Below, piece by piece: positions 1 to 6,746 of a stretch of DNA of 41,367 bases. Source of the stretch: Desulfovibrio sp. (GTDB lineage Bacteria > Desulfobacterota > Desulfovibrionia > Desulfovibrionales > Desulfovibrionaceae); the NCBI GenBank assembly GCA_017415765.1, contig JAFQED010000045.1, positions 1-41,367 of the forward strand, given 5' to 3'. Numbering within the stretch: position 1 is the first letter of the stretch; each line of letters starts with the position of its first letter. The position numbers and the translations under genes are program-made. The notes beneath the pieces are model-generated. The model was not told where the DNA came from. It saw only the letters and a program-made list of their open reading frames with translations, and did not search any database.

Positions 1-145
1 AAATGCCATTGAAAATGGCAGTCGCTCTGGCGGACGCGAGAGCGGACGCCCGCGCCGTAAGCAAGCGGGAAAACCGCGCTTTTCCCGCGAAGCGTAGGCA
101 GCGTGACGATTGAAACACAGAGTGTTTCAATCAAAAAATGCTCTA
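1..145 (-). repeat. dispersed REP/MITE-like repeat, long form, cut by the window edge
   Basis: Copy of a family also found at 4037-4186 and 37440-37591, where it lies in the opposite orientation. It contains a hairpin TGCCATT-GAA-AATGGCA (near 4-20), a GC-rich middle, a central hairpin with arms GCGGGAAAA and TTTTCCCGC (near 65-88), and an end hairpin GATTGAAACAC-AGA-GTGTTTCAATC (near 108-132) followed by AAAAAATGCTCTA. The other terminus (TAGAGCG) would lie just left of the window. No open frame is conserved within it, so it is a non-autonomous element. Whether it moves by transposition or is a REP-type structure cannot be told from here. Confidence 0.85.
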
Positions 146-160
146 ACTGACACAGTCCGC

Positions 161-189
161 GTCATCCATTGCCCTGGGCAATGGATGAC
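161..189. repeat. perfect 14-bp inverted repeat (hairpin)
   Basis: Arms GTCATCCATTGCCC and GGGCAATGGATGAC are perfectly complementary around a single T at 175. No T-run follows on either strand, so it is not a standard intrinsic terminator. It lies between two copies of the dispersed repeat, downstream of the last gene of the leftward run. Confidence 0.8.
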
Positions 190-225
190 CGTCAGACAGT
201 TGCCAAAGCATAGCTGATCATTTGA

Positions 226-259
226 AATCAGATACCGCCAGAGGTGGTGGTATCTGATT
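226..259. repeat. 15-bp inverted repeat with 4-base loop
   Basis: Arms AATCAGATACCGCCA (226-240) and TGGTGGTATCTGATT (245-259) pair with one G-T wobble around loop GAGG. Read leftward, the stem is followed by a weak TTTC, so it could help end transcripts of the leftward gene run, but the T-tract is poor. Confidence 0.75.
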
Positions 260-269
260 GTACATCATT

Positions 270-344
270 GCTGTCTTTATCCGCAGATCTCTTCGTCACA
301 ACGGCTAAAGCAGCGACTGGCATTTTCAATGGCATTTCGCTCTA
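270..344 (-). repeat. partial copy of the dispersed repeat, variant form
   Basis: The complement matches the first part of the variant copy at 24661-24898, sharing GCTGTCTTTATCCG, the ACGGCTAAAGCAG block and the terminal hairpin ending CGCTCTA, with roughly 25 bases missing inside. The opposite end of the element is absent. Its terminal CTA (342-344) is the stop codon TAG of the neighbouring leftward gene. Confidence 0.75.
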
Positions 345-752
345 AATCATTCCGCCAGACTGTTCGCGCTCACGAAATTTTTGCTGCAACATCAGAGGCA
401 GGGAGTCGGGATCAGTCGGGTCATACTCAAACATAACCGCTGTCCCAAAACAGGAAAAGTATTTGCTGCCGTCAGGATGAAAGGCTACATTCTCACTATA
501 GCCCACAATGGCCTGCGCTCCCTTGTTCAAGGCACGGCTTGCCATACCGAAGAAGGCTTCTTCCGAGTCAAAGCCCCGGCAGCAAACCAGCCCCAAGACC
601 TTGGCAATGCGCCGCCCTTCCACCTGATGGGTCGTCACCACAGGAAAGCGTCCAGCCATAAAAATGTCGCGTACCCGACTCGTAGCTTCGGACGGACGGG
701 ACTTCTCACTCTTGCGGGACTTTTTGTCACTACCACCCAACAGAAAGAGCAT
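342..752 (-). CDS. YbjQ/UPF0145-like small protein
   Basis: A protein of 136 residues starting MLFLLGGSD. This ATG is preferred over one 63 bases upstream because GGGAGGT precedes it at normal spacing. The centre reads VVTTHQVEGRRIAKVLGLV, then a helix with ASRALNKGAQAIVGYS and a final strand FGTAVMFEY. This resembles the UPF0145/YbjQ fold (TT...EGR...V.G, A..LGADAVVG, GTAV), a family of unproven function sometimes called heavy-metal-binding. The N-terminal 30 residues are Lys/Arg/Ser-rich and not part of the family. The stop codon TAG is supplied by the terminus of the adjoining repeat, so the C-terminus (GGMI) may have been changed by repeat insertion. It is the last gene of the leftward run. 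Confidence 0.7.
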   Translation of the reverse strand: MLFLLGGSDKKSRKSEKSRPSEATSRVRDIFMAGRFPVVTTHQVEGRRIAKVLGLVCCRGFDSEEAFFGMASRALNKGAQAIVGYSENVAFHPDGSKYFSCFGTAVMFEYDPTDPDSLPLMLQQKFREREQSGGMI

Positions 753-898
753 CTTGACCTCCCTGACGTTCTGCCCGGCCTGGCCGAGCCATGTCGTATG
801 CAGGGATACGTGCAAATATCTTGCCAGTTATTATTTATACTTAAATTCCAATATATTACGAAAACATCCAAAGCCGTCTGTCAGCTTCCTGACAAGTA

Positions 899-1966
899 TT
901 ACCTGCTGTCCTGCCCTTCGGCAACGGCAGCGGCAAAAGCATTGTAGGCCAGTCGGCTTTTGCGTTGGGCCGTGTTCAGTGCTGCACGCACGACATCGTA
1001 AAAGCCTTCGCGCAAACCATCTTCCAGCAGAGCCACAAACTGCCGGGCCTCAGCAAGAAAAAGGCGATACAGCCGCTCCTGTCCGGGTCTCCCCTGAAAG
1101 GGAGGCTTGCCACACAGGGCAAGCCCGGTGGCAAGCTCATCCCGCACCCCCAGCAGGGCAGCCCTGTCTGGTCTGTCCTCTTGCTGCAAAAGGCGGGCTG
1201 CCCTGTCAAACAGGGTAAAAATCTGGGCTGCCCCGGTTATCTGGCGGTGCAGAGGATGCCCGTGCAGCACAAGGCTTTCTGCAACGCGGGCCTGCGCCCC
1301 GACAACTTCCAGCCACTGTTCACGCGCTGCCATAAAAACAGCATAGTCCTTGCGGATGCTGGCGGCCAGGCTACGCCCCCTGGCTCCGTCGTCACGGATA
1401 CGGCTATCCGCCACATAGCGACTCATGGCCCGGTAGTCTGCCAGAATGGAGCCAAGAGCCTTGTCCATACGCTCCACAGCCTTGTCAAGCTGGGCCGTGT
1501 CCTCCTGACTGAACAAAGCCGTAGGGGGTATAAGGGCTGCCCGCGCCGTAGCACGCGCCTCCTGCATCCGGGGGCGGGGCAAAAGCTGCCATGTTTCAAA
1601 ATAGGCATTTATCTGGCGGTACAGGATGTCCGGCAGGGAGAACCAGCCTGTATCCAGTACCTGCACAGCCCGGTTGTGGAAGGCCAGCACCGCATCAGCC
1701 CGTGCCAGTGCAGCCGCGTCCGGGGCTGGTGTGGAACTGACGGACGGGGTCGGGGATATGGCAGTATTTTTTTCCTGGATCACCTGAATCAAGGGAGGTG
1801 CAGTCTGCGTGGGCTGTTCTGCCTCTCCTGTCCGTTCTGCCTGTTTCACAGTTTCAGGGGTCTTGGATGCTTCCGGCGTATCGCCACAACCTGCAAGGCA
1901 GCATAACAGCAGGCAGGTAGCTATCTGGCCCGTCAGACACGTAAGCTGGCAGAAACGACCTGGCAT
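899..1966 (-). CDS. DUF3829 (YiiG-like) lipoprotein
   Basis: A protein of 355 residues with an N-terminal signal ending in lipobox LAGC, so Cys27 is the likely lipidation site. Residues 30-80 are a Pro/Thr/Ser-rich linker. The rest is predicted helical with no membrane segment, with a start (AFHNRAVQVLDTG) and heptad-like helices reminiscent of the DUF3829/YiiG lipoprotein family. The function of that family is unknown. The protein should be anchored in the outer or inner membrane leaflet. It starts 7 bases after the HAD phosphatase gene and probably shares its transcript, but a role in glycan synthesis is not shown. The family assignment is moderate; the lipoprotein call is firm. Confidence 0.75.
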   Translation of the reverse strand: MPGRFCQLTCLTGQIATCLLLCCLAGCGDTPEASKTPETVKQAERTGEAEQPTQTAPPLIQVIQEKNTAISPTPSVSSTPAPDAAALARADAVLAFHNRAVQVLDTGWFSLPDILYRQINAYFETWQLLPRPRMQEARATARAALIPPTALFSQEDTAQLDKAVERMDKALGSILADYRAMSRYVADSRIRDDGARGRSLAASIRKDYAVFMAAREQWLEVVGAQARVAESLVLHGHPLHRQITGAAQIFTLFDRAARLLQQEDRPDRAALLGVRDELATGLALCGKPPFQGRPGQERLYRLFLAEARQFVALLEDGLREGFYDVVRAALNTAQRKSRLAYNAFAAAVAEGQDSR

Positions 1967-1973
1967 GGCGGGC

Positions 1974-2627
1974 CTATGCCTCGCTGTGCGTGCTTATCCA
2001 GTCATTAAGACCTGTCAGGTCAGCCCCCCACGGGAACGGCCCCCCCTTCAGTCCCTCTCCCACGCCGTAGAAAAGCGTCCCCACCTCCTCGGCAGCATTG
2101 CGATCCGTGACGGCATCACCCACCATCAGCGCAGCTTCGGGGATGACTCCGGCCTCACGCACCACCTGAGCCAAGAGGCGGGCCTTAGCTGGCGGAGAGC
2201 CGTAGATGGCGGCAAAGTAACGGTCAAGGCCGCGCTCGCGCAAGACAACGGAGAGTTCTTCCTGTGGCGCACCGGAACAGACATAGAGCGGCAAAACGCC
2301 GTGCCAGCGTTCCAGTGTTTCCAGCGCACCGGGGATAAGGGGACAGCGGCGTACCTCGTCAAGGGCATATTCCGCAAAGCGGCGGCCCCATTCCTCTGAT
2401 TCCTTCTGGCTGATTTCCCGTCCCAGCACTTCCTGAAAAAACCAGGCAAATTTCCTGTATCGGCTCACGCCCCCGTGGACGCTGTGATACATGACAAAAC
2501 GATCCCTGGCTTCGGGGCCAAATGGCTCTGCCAGTCGGGCAAAGGCGCGGGTCTTGACGGGTACGCTGTCCAGCAACACGCCGTCACAATCAAAAACCAG
2601 ACATTCCAGACGCACAGACAGCCTCAC
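1974..2627 (-). CDS. HAD-superfamily phosphatase
   Basis: A protein of 217 residues with all four HAD motifs: DCDGVLLDS (nucleophile Asp13, acid/base Asp15), CSGAP (Ser118), Lys148, and GDAVTD (Asp171, Asp175). The helical cap lies between motifs I and II, as in the phosphoglycolate-phosphatase/beta-phosphoglucomutase type. It should hydrolyse a small phosphorylated metabolite in the cytoplasm. Translation starts at GTG, which overlaps the TGA of the acyltransferase gene (GTGA), so the two are translationally coupled. In this context it may remove the phosphate from a 3-deoxy-ulosonate phosphate or a related sugar precursor, by analogy with KdsC, but it is not KdsC-like in sequence and the substrate is inferred only from neighbours. 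Confidence 0.85.
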   Translation of the reverse strand: MRLSVRLECLVFDCDGVLLDSVPVKTRAFARLAEPFGPEARDRFVMYHSVHGGVSRYRKFAWFFQEVLGREISQKESEEWGRRFAEYALDEVRRCPLIPGALETLERWHGVLPLYVCSGAPQEELSVVLRERGLDRYFAAIYGSPPAKARLLAQVVREAGVIPEAALMVGDAVTDRNAAEEVGTLFYGVGEGLKGGPFPWGADLTGLNDWISTHSEA

Positions 2628-3256
2628 TTGTCCTCTTCATCCAACGTGGAGCGCAAGGGTATGCCCTTGCCCCGCCAGCCAATGACCCGCGCAGGTACCC
2701 CCCCCACGATGGCAAAGGGGGCCACATTGCGCGTGACCACGGCCCCGGCACCTACCACGGCCCCCTGCCCGATGCGGACATCGGGGGTAATGACACAGTT
2801 GGCCCCTATCCAGACATCGCTTTCAATGATTATCTCACCGGCTTGATGCCCCTGACGCATGATGGGCATATCCTGCCGCTCAAAACGGTGGTTGGCCGCC
2901 CGGATGACCGTCCCCGGGCCGATGGCCGTATGCGCGCCGATTTCAATGCGGCCGCCGTCTGCCCCCAAATGCACACAGGGAGAAACAGCCACATTTTCGG
3001 CCAGCTCCAGATGGCCGTCACTTGCCGTGACAAAACAGCCCCGGCCCAGCCGCACCCCTCCCCCAAGCCGCATATTGCGGCATCCCGCAAGGGTCAGGCC
3101 AGTGCCAAAACGCACCGCTCCGCAAGAGGCAAAGAGCGGCCGCCAGCATACAAGACGCAGAGCCAAGCCCAGCGGTGTGGGTATCCAGCCCAGGAGGGCT
3201 ATCCAGAGTTCTTCCAACGCGGCGAACAGGCGCGCGCGCAATGAAGGCCCAGCCAT
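2624..3256 (-). CDS. hexapeptide-repeat (LbetaH) acyltransferase
   Basis: A protein of 210 residues. Residues 1-60 contain a hydrophobic stretch (LWIALLGWIPTPLGLALRL). From about residue 70 come imperfect hexapeptide repeats ([LIV]GxxxxV), including IEIGAHTAIGPGTVI, SDVWIGANCVITPDVRIG and GAVVGAGAVVTRNV. The end VGGVPARVIGWR is typical of the maltose/colanic-acid O-acetyltransferase (WcaF/Maa) group. His in AANHRF is in the position of the catalytic His. It probably transfers acetyl or another acyl group from CoA to a sugar. The gene abuts the cytidylyltransferase gene with no spacer and overlaps the phosphatase start by 4 bases, placing it in the sugar cassette. Confidence 0.88.
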   Translation of the reverse strand: MAGPSLRARLFAALEELWIALLGWIPTPLGLALRLVCWRPLFASCGAVRFGTGLTLAGCRNMRLGGGVRLGRGCFVTASDGHLELAENVAVSPCVHLGADGGRIEIGAHTAIGPGTVIRAANHRFERQDMPIMRQGHQAGEIIIESDVWIGANCVITPDVRIGQGAVVGAGAVVTRNVAPFAIVGGVPARVIGWRGKGIPLRSTLDEEDK

Positions 3257-4027
3257 TTATTTGCGGTACCCCTGCATCAAATCGTCATTATCCATCAGAC
3301 GGCTGACACGGGCAAGGTCTTCCGGGGTGTCCACGCTCCAACTGCGGCAGTCGGTAGGTACCATACGGACTTTTTCGCCGTGTTCCAAAATGCGCATCAT
3401 GTCCACGGATTCATAGATCTCCAGAGGGCTTTCCTCCATTTCATTGAAGCGCAGCAAATAATCCCGCCGGAAGGGGATGATGCAGACCTGCTTACGCATG
3501 GGGACCCTGTCGGCACCCTTCTTGCGCGAGGGGATCGGCTCGCGTGAAAAATAAAGCGCGTCGTTGTTGCGATCCACCACTACCTTGACCTCGTTGGGAT
3601 CCTCAAACTCCTCCAGGGTATCCATTTCGGCCATCAGGTTGACCACGTTGATGGAAGCATCCTCCAGCATGGGGCGCACGGCGGCATCGATCATCTCCGG
3701 GCGCACCATTGGTTCGTCCCCCTGCACCATGACCACGATGTCGGCCCGCTGGCCGGTAGCAGCCTCTATCTTGAGCAGGGCCTCGGCCGTGCGGGTAGAA
3801 CAGCGCACATGGTGGTCGCCGGTCATGACGCAGGGGAGCCCCGCGCCCTTGCAATAGTCCTCGATAATACTGTCACAGGTGGCGACCCAGGTGGAAGAAA
3901 GGGTCTTGCTCATGGCCGTACGAAAGGCCACATGCCCCACCATAGGGACATTGTGGATAAGTGCCAGTGGTTTGCCGGGATAACGGCTGGAACCCATCCG
4001 AGCCGGGATGATGGCAATGATATTCAT
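3257..4027 (-). CDS. CMP-KDO synthetase-like cytidylyltransferase
   Basis: A protein of 256 residues, close to the KdsB length. It has the nucleotide-binding loop IIPARMGSSRYPGKPL (Arg10, Lys19), VATCD at 48-52, VQGDEP at 101-106 and a SVDTPEDL metal-binding end. It should activate a 3-deoxy-ulosonic sugar with CTP. The substrate segment is unusual: canonical KdsB has DHxSGTxR, while this protein reads HHVRCSTR (residues 72-79). It may therefore use a modified KDO or a different ulosonate. The SD AGGAG begins at the last base of the repeat at 4037-4186, so the repeat inserted directly upstream of the ribosome-binding site. A conventional kdsB elsewhere in the genome is possible. Confidence 0.8.
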   Translation of the reverse strand: MNIIAIIPARMGSSRYPGKPLALIHNVPMVGHVAFRTAMSKTLSSTWVATCDSIIEDYCKGAGLPCVMTGDHHVRCSTRTAEALLKIEAATGQRADIVVMVQGDEPMVRPEMIDAAVRPMLEDASINVVNLMAEMDTLEEFEDPNEVKVVVDRNNDALYFSREPIPSRKKGADRVPMRKQVCIIPFRRDYLLRFNEMEESPLEIYESVDMMRILEHGEKVRMVPTDCRSWSVDTPEDLARVSRLMDNDDLMQGYRK

Positions 4028-4036
4028 ATGTTCTCC

Positions 4037-4186
4037 TAGAGCTTTTTTGATTGAAACACTCTATGTTTCAATCCATACGCTGCCTACGCTTCGCGGGAAA
4101 AGCGCGGTTTTCCCGCTTGCTTACGGCGCGGGCGTCCGCTCTCGCGTCCACCAGAGCGACTGCCATTTTCAATGGCATCTCGCTCT
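4037..4186 (+). repeat. dispersed REP/MITE-like repeat, long form
   Basis: A 150-base copy with termini TAGAGC and CGCTCT(T). It starts with a T-run and the GATTGAAACAC/GTGTTTCAATC-type hairpin (with one substitution, CTATG), then has the central GCGGGAAAA/TTTTCCCGC hairpin and ends with TGCCATT-TTC-AATGGCA. It separates the epimerase stop from the cytidylyltransferase start inside an otherwise overlapping gene run. It may uncouple expression of the two halves of the sugar cassette. Confidence 0.9.
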
Positions 4187-4207
4187 TACTTGTGCCTGAC
4201 TTGCTGT

Positions 4208-5122
4208 TCAGTCATCCGTGGGGACAAGGCAGCTCCCCTGCGCCTCCAATTCTGGATGCAGGTTTTTGTGTTCTGCCTCCATCACGCGCAGGATGCCCTG
4301 CCCCAAATCCACGGTGAGCGGTGGCACCAGTTTGCGCCCAACCTTGGGCATGAAGGCATAAGGGGTTATCTGGTAATGGCCGCTGTTGGGGTCGTGCTGA
4401 TAGTTGATGGTCAGCTCCTGTCCCAGCATCTCGCCAATCATCTTGAAAAGGTCTGCCACACGCATGGGCTGGTTGCCAGAGATGATGATATTCTGATTTT
4501 CAAATTCCGGTGAAAGGATGGCAAGTGTGGCGGCCGAGGCATCATCGACATGTACATATTCGCGCAGAGCCGTGGGTGCACCGTAATAGGTGATGCTGCC
4601 AGTGGTCAGGGCTTCATGCACAAAACGGTGGATGGCATTACGCCTGTCAGTGCGTGGCCCGTACAGAGAACCGTAGCGCAGGATGGTATAGGACAGACCG
4701 TGCATGGCCTGGTAATTTTCTATATAGAGCTCGCAGGCCTGCTTGCTGCAACGGTAAAAACCGCCGGACTTGCCATACACATAGAGCGACGAGGCAAAGA
4801 CATATCGCCGTACCCCTGCCCTACGGCAGGCTTCCAGCAGCATCACATTGCCCAACACATTGACGCGGGCTGTATCCACCGGGCGGGCATTGGCCTCGCC
4901 AATGTCGGCAATACCAGCATAATTGAAGACCATTTCGGCCCCAGCCACAGCACGAGCCACAAGCTCCTCATCCAGAATATCGCCCGTGAGCATGGACTGG
5001 TCGTCACGCAACCACGGTGAGGGAGACAAATCTACAATAGTGACCGCATGGCCAGCCTCGGAGAGCTTGTCACAAATATGTGAGCCCAAAAAGCCTGAAC
5101 CGCCAAAAACCGTTATGTTCAC
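4208..5122 (-). CDS. NAD-dependent sugar epimerase/dehydratase (extended SDR)
   Basis: A protein of 304 residues when translated from GTG at 5122, preferred because GGAGG precedes it and it overlaps the aldolase stop (GTGA). It opens with the Rossmann motif GGSGFLG (residues 7-13) and Asp31 for the NAD ribose. The SDR active site is ASS (110-112) with Y123-x3-K127. The central part (LRYGSLYGPR, REYVHVDD) matches NAD-dependent epimerases/dehydratases acting on nucleotide sugars, related to GalE and WbpP. The exact reaction cannot be read from sequence. Coupling to the aldolase upstream and the cytidylyltransferase downstream points to modification of an activated sugar for surface glycan. Confidence 0.87.
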   Translation of the reverse strand: MNITVFGGSGFLGSHICDKLSEAGHAVTIVDLSPSPWLRDDQSMLTGDILDEELVARAVAGAEMVFNYAGIADIGEANARPVDTARVNVLGNVMLLEACRRAGVRRYVFASSLYVYGKSGGFYRCSKQACELYIENYQAMHGLSYTILRYGSLYGPRTDRRNAIHRFVHEALTTGSITYYGAPTALREYVHVDDASAATLAILSPEFENQNIIISGNQPMRVADLFKMIGEMLGQELTINYQHDPNSGHYQITPYAFMPKVGRKLVPPLTVDLGQGILRVMEAEHKNLHPELEAQGSCLVPTDD

Positions 5123-5919
5123 AGGCTTCCCTCCATGCGGGGACGCTCTGCCCCCTGCCACAAAAAGACCGTATCAATGCCGTAGGCAATAAAGCGGCAG
5201 CCCGCGGCTACCTGCCGCTTCAGTTCTGCCGGGTCTGGCTGCACAATGTGCAGCCCCATGCGGGCCTTGTGCTTGCGGCAAGCGGCCTCAATACGGGCCA
5301 TGGCTTCCACGAAACGGGGATGCGTAAACTGCCCTGTCAGCCCCATACTGCCGGAAAGGTCATACGGCCCCACCATGATGGCATCCAGCCGGGGATGGGT
5401 CAGGATGGAGTCCAGCTCTTCCACGGCCCGGATATGCTCAATCTGCGCCACCAAAAATATCTGCGGTGCAATGTCGGCACGGTAGGCGTCAAAGTCCTTG
5501 CCAAAGGCATTGGCCCGGCAATAGCCAACACCCCGGTATTCCGGGGCAGCCTCGCCCGCGCTACGCCAGTTGTCCTGCCCCGGATATGTAGCCCAGTCTA
5601 TGGCATGGTCAAGCTGGGCGCGGCTTTCGATCATGGGAAAAATCAGTCCCTGCGCTCCGGCCTCCAGCGCGGTCTTGATGTGGGTTTTTCCTACTTCGGG
5701 CAGACGGGCAAAGGGGACAGCCCCCCCGCACTGGATAGCCCGAATGACGTCCGGCAGACCAGTGCGCCCAAAGGAGCCGTGCTCCATATCCACAGCCACC
5801 CAGTCATAGCCAGCGCGGGCCATCAGCTCTGCCACGTCAGCCGAAGGCAGTTGCAGCCATGTGCCCACGGTGGGCTTGTCAGCGGCCAGTTGTGCGCGAA
5901 TTTCGTCAAGAGTTATCAT
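5119..5919 (-). CDS. HpcH/HpaI-type class II aldolase
   Basis: A protein of 266 residues. The start MITLDEI is chosen because GGAG lies 5 bases upstream; a frame extension to 6000 has no such site. Family features are GTWLQLPS near 19-26, AVDMEHG (Asp44, Glu46, His47), FPMIES, AQIEH and VGPYDLSGSMG. These build the metal and pyruvate enolate site of 2-dehydro-3-deoxyglucarate/HpaI aldolases, which reversibly join pyruvate to an aldehyde. The final LWQGAERPR is unremarkable. Being coupled to a sugar epimerase and near a CMP-ulosonate-type synthetase, it could make a 3-deoxy-ulosonic acid from pyruvate rather than act in catabolism; this is inference. Confidence 0.88.
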   Translation of the reverse strand: MITLDEIRAQLAADKPTVGTWLQLPSADVAELMARAGYDWVAVDMEHGSFGRTGLPDVIRAIQCGGAVPFARLPEVGKTHIKTALEAGAQGLIFPMIESRAQLDHAIDWATYPGQDNWRSAGEAAPEYRGVGYCRANAFGKDFDAYRADIAPQIFLVAQIEHIRAVEELDSILTHPRLDAIMVGPYDLSGSMGLTGQFTHPRFVEAMARIEAACRKHKARMGLHIVQPDPAELKRQVAAGCRFIAYGIDTVFLWQGAERPRMEGSL

Positions 5920-6003
5920 AAAGTCTCCATCGCAGTCAGGATAGCGCGTGGCAGCGCAAGACGCAATATATCGACCGGCCAGTGTAGAAGGGATATACAT
6001 GTG

Positions 6004-6744
6004 TCAGGGCAGGCGTGCAGGATGACAGCCTACCTCAGCCAGCAGGGCGGTGAGTGGTCTGCCCAACAGGAAAGGCAATACGTCTGCCGGTACGGCAGCA
6101 CGACTTTGTGACAGCTCCCGCCATGCAGCATCAAGGCGTACCAGTTCTGTCAGTTGGGTGCGGATCTCGGCGGTGTCCGCTGCTCCTTCTTCTCCGGCGA
6201 CCACATGTTTGCCACGGGGTTTGTAGCCCAGGCGGGCGGCCAGATCAAGGCATTCCCCTGCCGGACAGGCCGCCTCATGTGCGGCTGCAAGCTCTTGCCA
6301 GACGGCAGCCGCTTGGGGAGGCAAAACTTCCGCTGGCAGGGCAGCCAACAGTCCGGCCCTGTCCAGCATCTTACCCGTGGCAAGGCATTCCTGCAGCGGG
6401 CTGGTATCCATGCAGGACAAAAGGCTGCACTGCACAGGCCGTTGCTGATAGATAGTACAGAAAGCCCCCCCTGTACTGCCTGTTCCCTGTTCCAGGCAGG
6501 GACAACGCCAGGGATGCGCCTGATGTGAGGCATCCGTACGCCAGTGTGCCAACTTGAGCATTTCGGCTGCCAAGGGGCGCACAAGCCCACGGGCGTCATC
6601 CCGTGCCCACTCCCCGGTGCGTAGGCAGACCAGTTGTTCCAGTTGCAATGGCCCTGTTGCCACAAGGGTGGCATCCTCGACCATCAGGGTCGGTCCGCCA
6701 CGCAGACAGCACAGCCCACAGCGGCGGCACACATCCTCTGTCAT
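6004..6744 (-). CDS. Cys-cluster protein (YkgJ/CxxCxxCC type)
   Basis: A protein of about 246 residues beginning MTEDVCRRCGLCC. This is the C6-x2-C9-x2-C12-C13 signature of the YkgJ zinc/iron-chelating family. Further cysteines follow: PWRCPCLEQ, FCTIYQQRPVQCSLLSC, which match the family pattern C-x-IY-x-xRP-x-xC. The C-terminal half is helical and poor in motifs. The family is thought to bind Zn or Fe-S and its role is unknown. ATG at 6744 has GGAG at good spacing; a GTG at 6750 that overlaps the RND stop is also possible. It is translationally coupled to the RND pump, but no functional link is known. Confidence 0.82.
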   Translation of the reverse strand: MTEDVCRRCGLCCLRGGPTLMVEDATLVATGPLQLEQLVCLRTGEWARDDARGLVRPLAAEMLKLAHWRTDASHQAHPWRCPCLEQGTGSTGGAFCTIYQQRPVQCSLLSCMDTSPLQECLATGKMLDRAGLLAALPAEVLPPQAAAVWQELAAAHEAACPAGECLDLAARLGYKPRGKHVVAGEEGAADTAEIRTQLTELVRLDAAWRELSQSRAAVPADVLPFLLGRPLTALLAEVGCHPARLP

Positions 6745-6746
6745 AA

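Noticed and set aside
1-145. repeats with GTTTCAATC-type sequence as CRISPR repeats
   Set aside because: GTTTCAATC recalls the end of some CRISPR repeats, but the copies are dispersed singly, palindromic and without spacers or cas genes.
381-947. rightward open frame of 188 codons over the YbjQ-like gene
   Set aside because: It is antisense to the YbjQ-like gene, shows no family features and has no ribosome site.
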